Shown here: positions 37,349 to 47,588 of the stretch, piece after piece
Layout of the letters: each line of letters starts with the position of its first letter
Numbering within the stretch: the first letter of the stretch is position 1
Assembly (NCBI GenBank): GCA_041391425.1
Contig: JAWKNZ010000004.1
Span: 124,001 to 188,000, forward strand
Direction: 5' to 3'
DNA from: JAWKNZ01 sp041391425
Lineage (GTDB): Bacteria > Bdellovibrionota_B > Oligoflexia > Oligoflexales > JAWKNZ01
DNA: 64,000 bases
Made by a program: the position numbers and the translations under genes
Notes under the pieces: generated by a model
What the model was told of the DNA's origin: nothing
Seen by the model: the letters and a program-made list of their open reading frames with translations, nothing else
The model's database searches: none

Positions 37349-39208
37349 ATGGCCGAGTCCGGCAAAATTTCGATTCATGCTGAAAATATCTTACCAATCA
37401 TCAAAAAATGGCTATATTCGGAAAAAGAAATTTTTATTCGTGAATTAGTTTCAAATGCGGCTGATGCTCTGCAAAAGCTGGAAAAGCTTTCCCTATTAGG
37501 GCATGTGGAAGGAGAAATTCCGGAAGCAAGGATAAATGTTGTAATTGATAAAGATAAAAAGACCTTAACTATCACAGACACTGGTCTTGGAATGACTGAT
37601 GATGAGGTTAAGAAGTATATCAATCAGGTGGCTTTTTCTAGCTTGCAAGAGTTTGTCGATAAATATCAGGATAAAGATCTGAAGGAACAGAATATCGGGC
37701 ACTTCGGATTAGGGTTTTATTCGGCGTTTATGGTGGCGAGTAAAGTAGAGATTAATACTTTATCCTATCAAAAGGGAGCTGATGCAGTTCGTTGGATATG
37801 TGATGGTAGTATTGATTATGAAATGTCTAAGTCTGATAAGGCTGAGGTGGGGACATCTATCACTCTGTATATTACAGATGACAACATGGAGATGCTAAAT
37901 CATGATAATATTCGCCGCTTGCTTAATCGCTACTGTGCATTTTTAAATAAGCCAATTTATTTTGAAGATAAAATGGTAAATGATCCAACTCCTTTATGGG
38001 TTAAATCTCCATCCCAGTTGAAGGATGAGGATTACTTGGAGTTTTATCGTAAACTTTTTCCTTTTAACGAAGATCCTCTTTTTTGGATTCATTTAAATGT
38101 CGACTTTCCTTTTAATTTAAAAGGTATTCTCTATTTCCCTAAATTGCAGCATGAATTGGATGCTTCTCAAGGGCAGGTTAATCTTTATTGTAATCAAGTC
38201 TTTGTAGCTGAAGATAGTAAAGATCTTTTACCTGAATGGCTAACTCTGCTTAAAGGGGCTATCGACTGTCCAGATTTACCGCTGAATGTTTCGAGAAGCT
38301 ACTTACAACATGATGCAAAAGTTAAGAGAATAGCAAGCCACATAGTAAAGAAAGTTGCGGATAAGCTTACTGGACTTGCTAAAACAGATTCAGAAAAGTT
38401 TCATAAATGTTGGGATGGTATTCATGCATTTGTGAAGTTTGGCATACTTAGAGATGAATCGTTTTATGATAGAATGTCAGAATATGTCATCTTTCAATCT
38501 TCTAATGGTGATTATACCCGTTTGGATGACTATTTAGAAAGGATGAAAGATAAGACTGACGGAAAAATTGTATATGCTACTGATAAAAAAGCCCAAGCTT
38601 CAGCTTTAAAAATGTTTGCTGAAAACGGCTTAGAGGCGATTATTGCTGATACGATGATTGACAGCCACCTTATTCAGTACTTGGAAATGAAAAGTAGTGG
38701 AAAATATAAGTTTGTTCGTATTGATGCTGATGTCTCAAAGTTTTTATTGCATGATGAGGAGCAGGCCGAAATTATAGATCCTAAAGACAATAAAACTTTA
38801 AGCCAAAAAGTTGAGGATGTTTTCACCAGAGTTTTAGGTAAGGAAAAAGTAAAAATTCGGGTAGAGAACTTAAAGGCTGACCGCGTTCCTGCTATGCTCT
38901 TAGTAGATGAAAATACCCGCCGCCTAAAAGAAATGGCAGCTGCTGGGCATATGGGCTCTATACAAATGCCTATGCAAGATCAATATACACTTGTCGTGAA
39001 TCGAAATAATGGAGCTGTAAAAAATGTGATTAATATGGCTTCAATGGCGTCTAAAGATGAAGATGTGAAGCTGGCTGTAAATCAAATTTATGATTTGGCG
39101 ACTTTACAAAACGGTGAAATGACTTCTGAGAATATGCAATCATTTGTCGATCGCTCGACGCAGATTTTAGAGCGTTTAGTAGGTAAAGTTGGTGAGAGTG
39201 GTGTGTAA
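37349..39208 (+). CDS. htpG: Hsp90-family chaperone HtpG
   Basis: A 619-residue molecular chaperone. The GHKL ATPase domain shows IRELVSNAADALQKLE, the nucleotide aspartate motif TITDTGLGMT, the lid with IGHFGLGFYSAFMVA, and GTSITLYI. The middle domain has the catalytic arginine in NVSRSYLQ and the C-terminal dimerisation domain ends at GKVGESGV without the eukaryotic MEEVD. Length is typical for HtpG. A strong AAGGAG precedes the ATG at 37349. Confidence 0.97.
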   Translation: MAESGKISIHAENILPIIKKWLYSEKEIFIRELVSNAADALQKLEKLSLLGHVEGEIPEARINVVIDKDKKTLTITDTGLGMTDDEVKKYINQVAFSSLQEFVDKYQDKDLKEQNIGHFGLGFYSAFMVASKVEINTLSYQKGADAVRWICDGSIDYEMSKSDKAEVGTSITLYITDDNMEMLNHDNIRRLLNRYCAFLNKPIYFEDKMVNDPTPLWVKSPSQLKDEDYLEFYRKLFPFNEDPLFWIHLNVDFPFNLKGILYFPKLQHELDASQGQVNLYCNQVFVAEDSKDLLPEWLTLLKGAIDCPDLPLNVSRSYLQHDAKVKRIASHIVKKVADKLTGLAKTDSEKFHKCWDGIHAFVKFGILRDESFYDRMSEYVIFQSSNGDYTRLDDYLERMKDKTDGKIVYATDKKAQASALKMFAENGLEAIIADTMIDSHLIQYLEMKSSGKYKFVRIDADVSKFLLHDEEQAEIIDPKDNKTLSQKVEDVFTRVLGKEKVKIRVENLKADRVPAMLLVDENTRRLKEMAAAGHMGSIQMPMQDQYTLVVNRNNGAVKNVINMASMASKDEDVKLAVNQIYDLATLQNGEMTSENMQSFVDRSTQILERLVGKVGESGV

Positions 39209-39213
39209 GAGGA

Positions 39214-39237
39214 AGCCTGTGCTTTTAGCGACAGGCT
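39214..39237 (+). terminator. Possible terminator after htpG
   Basis: AGCCTGT and ACAGGCT pair around a ten-base loop, followed by a T-rich stretch (ATCTTATTTCTTT). It sits six bases after the htpG stop. Confidence 0.5.
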
Positions 39238-39269
39238 ATCTTATTTCTTTAAATAAATGAGGAATCCGA

Positions 39270-40697
39270 ATGTCTGAGCTTATAGAAAAGCGCATTAAAG
39301 CCCTCATGCCGAATGTTGATTTTTGTAGTGTTCGTTATCATTTAGATCGGCAAGATGCTGTGCATATTAGGCAGAATATCTTGCAGCCAAGTGGATTTAG
39401 TGACAATGAAGGAGTCATGATCACAATTCACAATCACGGTGGCATAGGTTATGCTGCGACGGCAGACTTGAGCGAATCCGGGCTGAAAGAAGCAATTAAA
39501 GAGGCTATGAATTGGGCTGATCGGACTGCTGGTAGAGCTGTCTTAGATTTTTCTTCCCTGCAAATGCCTACTTTTGTGGGCTCTTATGAAAGTGTGGTTG
39601 AGCAGCCTTGGTTAAAGACGCCGCTTACTGAAAAAATTGATCGTTTGATGGCGGTTTCTGAAAGCTTAAAGAGTCATGCAAGTATTGTTGATTGGGCCGT
39701 GGTTTTGATGGGGCTAAGTGAATACCGTCTATACCTTACTAACCATGGAGGGCGTGTAGAACAGCAATGCTACTATTTGGCCCCTTATATGAGCGCATCT
39801 GCTAACAAAGGCTCGGAAACGGTTAGAAGAAGTTATTCAAAGTGTAATCAAGGTGGCTTGGAGCTTTTACACAGATTTGACTTTGACCATGCTGGAATTT
39901 CTATTGCTGAAGAGGCTGTAGCGCTGTTAGCTGCTCCAAATTGCCCTGAAGGTAAGATGGATATTTTATTAGATCCAGATCAAATGGTATTGCAAATTCA
40001 TGAGAGCATCGGCCACCCATTAGAATTGGACCGAATTTTAGGAGACGAGCGTAATTATGCCGGTACTAGTTTTGTTAATATGGATATGTTTGGCGCCTAT
40101 CAGTATGGGTCGGATTTATTAAATATTACATTTGATCCAAGTGATCAGAGTCAAGTTGCTAGCTATGGATTTGATGATGAAGGGCTAAAAGCCGAAAAAA
40201 CTTATATCATCAGAGATGGACTTTTGCTGAATCCTTTAGGTGGGGCTATTTCACAAGCTAGGGCTGAGGGTAGTAGTGGTGTGGCATGTGGCCGTGCTGT
40301 TTGTTGGACTAGACCTGCAATCGATAGAATGGCAAACCTAAACCTAGAGATAGGAAATTCTAAATTTGAAGATATGGTAGCGTCTATCGAAGATGGTGTT
40401 TATATGAAAACGAATAGTTCCTGGTCGATTGACGATTCTAGAAATAAATTTCAGTTTGGCTGTGAATGGGGACAGCGTATTGAGAATGGAAAATTAACCC
40501 ATTTGGTTAAAAAACCCAATTATCGTGGGATATCTGCTAATTTCTGGCGTAGTTTAAAAATGGTTGGCGATAAACAGACTCGAGAAGTTCTTGGTACCCT
40601 TTATTGTGGAAAAGGGGAGCCAAACCAAGCGATAAAGGTTGGTCATGCTACACCCGCATGTGTTTTCTCAAATGTAGATATTTTTGGCGGTGACTAG
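39270..40697 (+). CDS. tldD: Metallopeptidase TldD-like subunit
   Basis: The catalytic partner of the TldD/TldE heterodimeric protease, which cleaves unfolded peptides and matures microcin B17 and CcdA in E. coli. The zinc motif HESIGH (HExxxH) lies at residues 244-249, followed by the family block GHPLELDRILGDE. Later segments CGRAVCWTRPAIDRMANL and SWSIDDSRNKFQFGCEWG match the TldD superfamily. 475 residues is usual. GAGG precedes the ATG, and the tldE-like gene follows after 11 bp. Confidence 0.92.
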   Translation: MSELIEKRIKALMPNVDFCSVRYHLDRQDAVHIRQNILQPSGFSDNEGVMITIHNHGGIGYAATADLSESGLKEAIKEAMNWADRTAGRAVLDFSSLQMPTFVGSYESVVEQPWLKTPLTEKIDRLMAVSESLKSHASIVDWAVVLMGLSEYRLYLTNHGGRVEQQCYYLAPYMSASANKGSETVRRSYSKCNQGGLELLHRFDFDHAGISIAEEAVALLAAPNCPEGKMDILLDPDQMVLQIHESIGHPLELDRILGDERNYAGTSFVNMDMFGAYQYGSDLLNITFDPSDQSQVASYGFDDEGLKAEKTYIIRDGLLLNPLGGAISQARAEGSSGVACGRAVCWTRPAIDRMANLNLEIGNSKFEDMVASIEDGVYMKTNSSWSIDDSRNKFQFGCEWGQRIENGKLTHLVKKPNYRGISANFWRSLKMVGDKQTREVLGTLYCGKGEPNQAIKVGHATPACVFSNVDIFGGD

Positions 40698-40708
40698 AGG
40701 TAATACAA

Positions 40709-42025
40709 ATGAAGTCTTATTTTTATAGATTGGCAGATTTTGCAAATGCTAGGATAGAAGATTCCGAAGTACTTTTACTTTCATTCGTTGGTGAATCTTC
40801 TGATTTTTGCCGGTTTAATCATAATGCTGTAAGACAAGCTGGAAAAGTAAATGACAAAAGACTTGTGATTAAGCTCATTCAAGGTTTGCGTCACAATTCT
40901 TGTTCTTTGAGCTTATCTTTGGACTTCTCCAACGATCAGAGTAAAATTGAATCTTATTTACAAGAGTTGCGTCGTAGCCTGCAGGTGTTGCCTGAAGATC
41001 CTCATCTTCTTTATTCGACTGAGGTTGTCAGTACCGAGCTGGTTGAAGGTAATGAATTATCTGATGCAAAAGATGTTGTCGCAGAAATTATTGATATTGC
41101 GAAAGGGATAGACCTTGTCGGCATATATGCCTCCGGGGGAATTTTTAGAGGTTTTGCTAATTCTCTGGGACAGAGAAATTGGTTTGAAAAATATACTTTT
41201 AATTTTGACTGGAGTGCTCATTTGCATGCGGATAAAGCCGCAAAATCTTGCTATGCGGGAACAAAATGGGATTCCAATGTATTTTCTGCTCAGGTTGATG
41301 AAGTTCGCAAGCATTTAACTATTTTGGAGCGTAAAGCTAAGACTATTGAGCCTGGTAGCTATAGGGCGTATTTGGCACCAGCGGCTATATCCGAAATTAT
41401 GTCTATGCTTTCTTGGTATAGTTTTGGAGAAAAGTCATTTAGGACCAAGCAATCTGCATTAATCAAAATGTTGGAAGAGAAGCAGCAGCTTTCAGAAAAG
41501 CTTACTATATCTGAGAACAAAAAAGGTGGGATAGAACCACCATTTGATAGTAATGGTTTTACAATGCCAGAAAAAGTTGTCTTGATCGATCAAGGTGTCT
41601 TAACTGGTAGTTTGATTTCTCCTCGTACCGCTAAAGAATATGATTTAAGTCCTAATAACGGTAATGAGGCATTGGGGTCACTCCAGATCGAAGCCGGTGA
41701 TCTAGCTCGTGAACATGTTATTTCTGAACTAGATACAGGTGTATATATTAGTAACCTGTGGTATCTAAATTTTTCCGATGTTAGCAATTGTAAGTTGACT
41801 GGAATGACTCGCTTTGGATGTTTTTGGGTCGAAGGTGGTGAAATTATCGCTCCTGTCAATGTTATGAGGTTTGATGATTCACTTTACCGGCTATTCGGAA
41901 AGCACCTTTTGGCATTAACCAAGGAAAGAGAATATATCTTGGACTCTGCGACTTATGATCGTAGATCGGTGGGTAGCGATCGTTTGCCTGGAGCTTTGGT
42001 GAACGAAATGAGATTTACATTGTGA
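40709..42025 (+). CDS. TldE/PmbA-like protease subunit
   Basis: The non-catalytic half of the TldD/TldE pair: 438 residues, lacking the HExxxH motif. Diagnostic features are the internal GNEALGSLQIEAGD block, YISNLWYLNFSD (strand of the shared fold) and a closing DSATYDRRSVGSDRLPGALV. Position 11 bp after tldD with GAGGT upstream means one operon and joint complex formation. It is somewhat divergent from enterobacterial TldE, as is common outside that group. Confidence 0.9.
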   Translation: MKSYFYRLADFANARIEDSEVLLLSFVGESSDFCRFNHNAVRQAGKVNDKRLVIKLIQGLRHNSCSLSLSLDFSNDQSKIESYLQELRRSLQVLPEDPHLLYSTEVVSTELVEGNELSDAKDVVAEIIDIAKGIDLVGIYASGGIFRGFANSLGQRNWFEKYTFNFDWSAHLHADKAAKSCYAGTKWDSNVFSAQVDEVRKHLTILERKAKTIEPGSYRAYLAPAAISEIMSMLSWYSFGEKSFRTKQSALIKMLEEKQQLSEKLTISENKKGGIEPPFDSNGFTMPEKVVLIDQGVLTGSLISPRTAKEYDLSPNNGNEALGSLQIEAGDLAREHVISELDTGVYISNLWYLNFSDVSNCKLTGMTRFGCFWVEGGEIIAPVNVMRFDDSLYRLFGKHLLALTKEREYILDSATYDRRSVGSDRLPGALVNEMRFTL

Positions 42026-42248
42026 TTTTTCCGGAAATAGCCGTGGTTTGATATATCTCTGCTACCAAAGCAGCAAGGAAAACCACTGGAGTGCTGGGAG
42101 GGTTGCTTATGTGTTGGAGATTATATTAATTATATTAATGCGTTATGTGTCAGTAGATCAAAGCAGTTGAATTTATGATTAAATAATATACAATGGCGGC
42201 ATAAAGCGATTAGCCCATAAAAACCTAATTGCAGGATCGGCGTTTGTA

Positions 42249-43292
42249 ATGAGTTTTGTGAATGGAAAAAATGGTAGTGTCGAGAGGAGTTTTATAACTT
42301 CTTTGTCGTTGTTGTGCGGATCTATTCTTCTTATTTTTATTCTCTTATTTCGCTATGCTCCTGGGCCGTCCCAATTTACCAAAGACATTAAATCGGATAA
42401 GCTTACCTCGTCTAAGGTGGCTAAGAAACAACAAAGAAAGAGTGATAGTCTGTCAAAGAGGTCAAGGGGGCGTGAGCAATTTCAAAAGATAGCTTCGGTG
42501 AGTAAGTCCTCTGATAAAGAGAAAAATAATATCAGTACAAAGCCAGTAAGCGATTCTTCGATAAAAGAAACTGAAGAGAAAATGCAACGTGCTATCGATC
42601 TTATCGACGCAGGTAATGCGGTGCAAGCACAGCTGCTTTTGGAAGGTATATTAGAAAAAGACCCTAATAATGAGCAAGCGTTAGTAGAGCTTGGTTTAAT
42701 CCATCTTATTGATTTTCGTGCGCCGGATGCTGCATTGCCTTTATTAGAAAGAGCACTGACAGTGAATGCGGGTAATAGAGTAGCACTTTCTGAACTTGTT
42801 GGTATTTATGAAGAGACAAATAGTGCTGACCATGGTCTTGATTTTTTGCTTGGCTTGCAGCAATCGGGAAGTGTTTCTAATTCATCGTTAAATTTGGGAA
42901 TAGGTCAAATTCTTGTCGGTCAGGGACGAAGTACTGACGCGATACCATATTTAGAAAATGCCGCAAAGGCTGCGGATGCTGACGAATTTGCAGTTGAAGA
43001 GCTTGCTGATGCTTATTCCGCATCTAACTTGCCCGCAAAGGCTGCGGATGCTTTTAAAATGGCAGTTGATGCAGAAAAAAAACGTATAGAGGGAAATTCA
43101 TTCGCTAACCGTAAAGGTGAATATGGATCCGAACGTTTGGGAATATTAGAACTTCGTTATGCGCGTGAGCTAATGCGTTTAGGGCGTTATGACGAAGTGC
43201 AAGCTCTGTTAGATGATTTAAACCTTCACCTTCCAGATGATGACGAGGTCTCAGCATTAGCTGCTCAGGTTCAGAAGAAACGAGCTGGTTAG
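42249..43292 (+). CDS. Membrane-anchored TPR protein
   Basis: A 347-residue protein. One membrane helix (residues about 16-37, FITSLSLLCGSILLIFILLF) anchors it, followed by a lysine/serine-rich disordered linker (40-110) and TPR repeats covering the remainder (AIDLIDAGNAVQAQLLLEGIL, YLENAAKAADADEFAVEELAD, LRYARELMRLGRYDEVQALL). This is a scaffold-type protein of unknown partner, probably with its TPR in the periplasm (N-in topology predicted from the basic and short N-terminus). No recognisable paralog nearby. Confidence 0.78.
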   Translation: MSFVNGKNGSVERSFITSLSLLCGSILLIFILLFRYAPGPSQFTKDIKSDKLTSSKVAKKQQRKSDSLSKRSRGREQFQKIASVSKSSDKEKNNISTKPVSDSSIKETEEKMQRAIDLIDAGNAVQAQLLLEGILEKDPNNEQALVELGLIHLIDFRAPDAALPLLERALTVNAGNRVALSELVGIYEETNSADHGLDFLLGLQQSGSVSNSSLNLGIGQILVGQGRSTDAIPYLENAAKAADADEFAVEELADAYSASNLPAKAADAFKMAVDAEKKRIEGNSFANRKGEYGSERLGILELRYARELMRLGRYDEVQALLDDLNLHLPDDDEVSALAAQVQKKRAG

Positions 43293-43320
43293 AGATGATA
43301 AGTTAAAAATAAATGACGCT

Positions 43321-44072
43321 TCACTCCACATTTACATCGATAACCTTTATATCAAAGCCTCTGCTCTGTTTTCCGCGAATAGTAGCTATAATGGTCTGCG
43401 GGCCTTTTCCTGTTTTTTCTAATGTCGTTTTTTGTGCTCTTCTATTGGCAATCTCTCCACTTGTGCTAAACCATCCTGTCTTGACATCTTCTGCATTGTT
43501 ATCTTGAATTGTTAATTCAAGGTCGACGGATTCATTTATAGAAGAACTTTCTACAGGTGAAATTGTATCAAGTTCTGGATTTGTCCATGTGAGCTCAGGG
43601 GCATCTTCGCGAAAGACTAAAAAGCTTCCAATAAGTAACTCTTCTTTATCTTCGGTGTTGAGCTTAAAGCCGTATTTAACTTGAATTCTTGTAGAGGGTC
43701 AAGGGAGAGTTTAAACATTTTCATATGGAACGTTGACTGCTGTTATTACGGAAAATAAACGAGTTTGTTATGTTCTTTCGTATGTCATCGAATCCGATAA
43801 TATTTGTATATTCAATTCCGTGCGTTGTACGCAGTGGTAGATGAGTGTCTATATAAGGACTTATTGTGACAGTTTTTTCTAGGGAACGGCAGCAAAGATA
43901 GTTATTTTATTAACTAGGCATCTGAGCCAAACGTGCTAGGAGGAGTTGCTATATATTCGTGTTTGCACTTAAGGCTCTGAGGTTGCTAATTAGTTCTGGT
44001 CTATCTGCAGATCTTCGTTGCAGCTTTCAAAATAAAAAATATAACCTGTATTGTCGTTAGCTGTCTTATCAT
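43321..44072 (-). pseudogene. Decayed lipoprotein gene coupled to the TonB receptor
   Basis: ATG 44072 lies 6 bp after the receptor's TGA, with its ribosome site AAGAGG inside the receptor's end. MIRQLTTIQVIFFILKAATKIC looks like a lipoprotein signal. The rest is spread over three frames with at least six shifts, yet reads as one protein when joined: RPELISNLRALSANTN, ATPPSTFGSDA, LEKTVTISPYIDTHLPLRTT, HGIEYTNIIGFDDIRKN, FKLSLDP, STRIQVKYGFKLNTEDKEE. The longest intact part codes for 130 residues at the end (ELTWTNPELDTISPV, then TTLEKTGKGPQTIIATIRGK). It was probably the partner lipoprotein of the receptor. Confidence 0.65.
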
Positions 44073-44078
44073 TATATT

Positions 44079-46358
44079 TCACCTCTTAATTCTAAAAAAT
44101 GGGATGTTAAATGGAACTCCTTCCTGTGGTTCTTCTTCGGAATAGTCAAAGTTGTACCCCATGCCTTGAATTGGCTTTTCGAAAGAATAAGATTCTACAC
44201 CAAATTTTAATGACATTTTCCAGCTGTTAAATAGAAAATCGTGATTTGCATATACGGTAAAAAGATTTGAATTAGGCAATCTAGCACTATTTATATCAGA
44301 TTCATCCTCACGGGGCTGATACTTGTCTAAATAACTATTATACACGGCTTTGCGAATTGGCGTGTACACATTTCCAGAAGCAAATGCATAACGGCTACCT
44401 ATATCCCAAGTGCCATTGATTTTATAATTTCCAGCAAAATTAAGTACGTGCGGTTGGTCATATGGACTAGTTTGAAAAGTTTCATCGTCGGAGTCGCGTT
44501 GTTCAGTTTTAGAGTATGTGTAAGAAAGCCAACCAAATAGTCTCGAAGTCAAGTTGCGACGAATAAAGAACTCTATTCCTCTACTAATGGCACTGCCATT
44601 GTTATTGTAATAATAGACTGAATCAGGGCGTATGGAATTTTTTGTTTCTTTATAAAAAATTTGTATTTCGCTTTGCCAATAGTCATTCCAGCGAGAATTT
44701 AAACCTAAGATGTAGTGATAGGATTTTTCAAATTGCAACCGTCTTTCTGCTTTTAAGCTGGCGGTTCCTGACTCATTGAATTCTGGTGCTTTCTCGTACT
44801 GGCCTAATGCTAGTTTAATCAACTGACTATCGTCGGCTGACCATTGCATGCGAAAACGCGGGCTAAAAATGTGGCGTTTTATCTGGTCGTCATAGGTTCC
44901 TCTTATGCCTGGGGTGACTTTTATTGAATCTAATGAAAAATCTATATCTGTCCAGGCTGATAGTGATTGGCCATCATTTTTTTCAACAGCTTTGATCTTT
45001 TCAGCATCTTCAGGATCAAAAGTCGGGTCTTCGAAATTAGGTAGGATAGAATAAATGTCGACTTCGGCATGTAGGTAAAACGGGTCAAAGCCTAAATTAA
45101 GATTGTCATTTTTATTCAATTTTTTGTTGAATTCAGTTGGTATACGAGCTGCAGTTGTTTTTATATTTACTTTGTTACCAAAGAAGTCGCTAGTTTGAAT
45201 TGCATGGGAGGCTTGTGGTGTCGATTTGTATGACCAGTCTGTAGAAAATTTATTGGATACTTCATGTGCAATGGTTGCGAATCTGACATTTGAGTATATA
45301 CTACTGGTTCCATCTGCTGAAGCGGCTAAATCTAGTGGAATGGCTGCTTTTATGCCTTCTTCTGAAGCGATGAAAGTGGACTTGCTGTACCCTTTTTGTA
45401 ATTTTTTGAAGTAGGAAAGATGCCCATCTGAGAAAAATGGGACTATGGTAATTCCGGTGCTTTTTCCTGTTTGTTTTTCTCTTTGCTTTATAGCAGCTTT
45501 AAGAAAAGCATCGATATAGCTTTTTCTATATGACATATATAGAGCAGAGTCTTCTGTCAAAGAGCGTTCATGGCTTACCCCTGAATAAAGCGGTGTATTA
45601 AAAATAAAACGAGTGATGTTACGTTCAGGAATTTGACTTTTTGTTTTTAGTACAATGACACCGCCAGTTGCATCACCGTATTCTGCGCCAAAACCACCAC
45701 TATCAAACTGGACCTCATCTAACATGAGACTGGGAACGAGGGATAAACCGCCGATAAAATGAAAAATATATGGAACCTCGATATTGTCGATATAATATTT
45801 AGAGTCTTGCGGTCCAGAACCTCGAACCACAACTTGAGGGCTGAAACTTTGGGATTGAACGCCTGGCAGAAGCTTAATGATCTGAGCAGGGTCTCCCGAG
45901 GGAGCTATTTTTATGGCCTCTTCTTTTTTCACTGTTTTTCTAGATACGGTGGTTTTTCTTTGGCCTTTGATATAGATAAGACTGTCTTCACTTACAGCCG
46001 GTATCAGATATATTTCCAAAGATTTTTGTGCCAAGACGTTTTTTATTTCTAAAGTAACACTTTCGTAACGCCGTCGTGTAATAATGATATTACCTTGCTC
46101 ATTTATTGGTAAATTAATGCTCAGGTTGCCAGATGCGTCTGAGTATTCCATTATTTTGTTGAAGCGAACTTCAACTCGTTTAATTGGTTGCCCTGTACCC
46201 TTTTCAAAAAATGTAAATTGCACTGGGCTTACTTGGCTAGCCGTTTTTTGGATAGATGTCTTAGTTTGATTATTATCAGTAGGAACTGTTTGTGCTAAGC
46301 CAATACTACCTACAACATTAAATAGGCTTAATAGTATGGTCGGCTTGAGAAGGCTCAT
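44079..46358 (-). CDS. TonB-dependent outer-membrane receptor
   Basis: A 759-residue receptor with signal peptide MSLLKPTILLSLFNVVGSIGLAQ. An N-terminal carboxypeptidase-like regulatory domain (residues 45-125: QFTFFEKGTGQPIKRVEVRF) precedes the plug domain (IIKLLPGVQSQSFSPQVVVRG, YIDNIEVPY, GGFGAEYGDATGGVIVLKTK). The rest is the 22-stranded beta-barrel. This layout is common in TonB receptors of uncertain substrate. No adjacent transporter or regulator reveals the cargo. The gene upstream in the same cluster (46649, opposite strand) encodes a TonB protein that could energise it. It is translationally coupled to a decayed lipoprotein gene. Confidence 0.88.
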   Translation of the reverse strand: MSLLKPTILLSLFNVVGSIGLAQTVPTDNNQTKTSIQKTASQVSPVQFTFFEKGTGQPIKRVEVRFNKIMEYSDASGNLSINLPINEQGNIIITRRRYESVTLEIKNVLAQKSLEIYLIPAVSEDSLIYIKGQRKTTVSRKTVKKEEAIKIAPSGDPAQIIKLLPGVQSQSFSPQVVVRGSGPQDSKYYIDNIEVPYIFHFIGGLSLVPSLMLDEVQFDSGGFGAEYGDATGGVIVLKTKSQIPERNITRFIFNTPLYSGVSHERSLTEDSALYMSYRKSYIDAFLKAAIKQREKQTGKSTGITIVPFFSDGHLSYFKKLQKGYSKSTFIASEEGIKAAIPLDLAASADGTSSIYSNVRFATIAHEVSNKFSTDWSYKSTPQASHAIQTSDFFGNKVNIKTTAARIPTEFNKKLNKNDNLNLGFDPFYLHAEVDIYSILPNFEDPTFDPEDAEKIKAVEKNDGQSLSAWTDIDFSLDSIKVTPGIRGTYDDQIKRHIFSPRFRMQWSADDSQLIKLALGQYEKAPEFNESGTASLKAERRLQFEKSYHYILGLNSRWNDYWQSEIQIFYKETKNSIRPDSVYYYNNNGSAISRGIEFFIRRNLTSRLFGWLSYTYSKTEQRDSDDETFQTSPYDQPHVLNFAGNYKINGTWDIGSRYAFASGNVYTPIRKAVYNSYLDKYQPREDESDINSARLPNSNLFTVYANHDFLFNSWKMSLKFGVESYSFEKPIQGMGYNFDYSEEEPQEGVPFNIPFFRIKR

Positions 46359-46648
46359 AAAATCCTCGAAATTATAACTGGTGCTATAAGTTAAGTATCA
46401 AAAAATCTTTTTTAAAAAAATGGATAATATATGTTTAATTTTTCTTACCAAATAGCTTCTTAAATTTTGCTTCCCTTGATAAAGCTGGGTTAAAATATCA
46501 AAGGAGATAATAGTGTATAATCTTTATGTGAAAGCAGCAAGTTGTTGATCTTTAAGCAGTGCTTTATGCATGCTGGGAGATTGTTGACCTCTTCTCTGTC
46601 TTATTTTTACATCTGGTTTATGGTTTATTTAAAGTGAGTTTGTGAGCG

Positions 46649-47365
46649 TTGAATCCTTTATTTAAAATGCTAATTTTATTATGCGTGTCTTCGGCATTAC
46701 ATGTATTAGTGTCAGTGATAATTCAGCATGTACCTAAAAATACCAAAGATTCGCCTAAAAAACGTAATATAATTGCAGTGCAGGTAAAAACCATTGTTAG
46801 GAAAGAAGAAAATATTGAACTTAGTAAGCCGGTAAAAAAAGATTTGGCGGTAATTAAAAAAACTAAAAAGCCAATGAAGAAGGTCAAAACGAAGAAAGAT
46901 AAAGTGAAGGTAGAAAGAAAGCCTATTTCTAAACCAGTAAAGAATGCTAGAGCTGTTCAAGGAGTTTCAGAAAAATCTGTAGCCCCTGGCTCAACTGCTT
47001 TTTCCGTGCCATTAGGCAATACACTGATGACTAAAGACGAAGGTATTCGTCTCAAAAAAGATGAAATAGATGAATTAGAAAAGGATCTTAGTACAGAAGC
47101 TCAGTTAATTCGTAACACATTGCAAGCTCCCCAATATACCGATGAGGCCTTAGATGCTGGTTTAGAAGGAACTTTTATAATTGAGGTATTTGTAGGAGCA
47201 GATGGCCGTGTACTCGATGTCGATCTTGGTAAGACTATTGGTTATGGAATGGATGATAGAATCATTGCGGCAATTGAAAATGCTAGATTTACTCCGCGTA
47301 AGGATAGAGGGGGAAGTCCTCTCAAGGGGTGGACTGAAATCCGCTTTCAGCTTGAAATCCCATAG
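46649..47365 (+). CDS. tonB: Energy transducer TonB
   Basis: A 238-residue TonB. One N-terminal membrane helix (MLILLCVSSALHVLVSVII) precedes a lysine-rich, extended periplasmic region (KKTKKPMKKVKTKKDKVKVE) in place of the usual proline-rich spacer. The C-terminal TonB domain (about 170-238) has GTFIIEVFVGADGRVLDVDL and the closing WTEIRFQLEIP. It uses the proton-motive force from ExbB/ExbD (not in the window) to drive outer-membrane receptors. The first codon is TTG in the longest frame, or ATG 46667 just before the helix; the sequence does not settle it. Confidence 0.85.
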   Translation: MNPLFKMLILLCVSSALHVLVSVIIQHVPKNTKDSPKKRNIIAVQVKTIVRKEENIELSKPVKKDLAVIKKTKKPMKKVKTKKDKVKVERKPISKPVKNARAVQGVSEKSVAPGSTAFSVPLGNTLMTKDEGIRLKKDEIDELEKDLSTEAQLIRNTLQAPQYTDEALDAGLEGTFIIEVFVGADGRVLDVDLGKTIGYGMDDRIIAAIENARFTPRKDRGGSPLKGWTEIRFQLEIP

Positions 47366-47588
47366 TTTCCTTTTTTTATAATCCACACATCAGCTTTATA
47401 TTTCCAGGAAGATTCCTTAGGTATCTCTTTACAGATAATCTGTGCTTGAGCTAAATAGCAGTTATCTTTATCTTAATAAATTAAAAATTATTAACAATTT
47501 TATTGAAAATTAATATTTTTATGATAAATTTATATTATAAATATTGTTTTTATATAAAATAATAAATAAATTTAAGAGGTTGTGTTAT

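Noticed and set aside
43313..43507. A 64-codon plus-strand ORF
   Set aside because: It is antisense to the coherent C-terminal part of the decayed lipoprotein gene on the minus strand.
46516..46521. TATAAT box before tonB
   Set aside because: The TTGATA candidate lies 33 bp upstream, too far for a normal -35 spacing, so it is not called a promoter.
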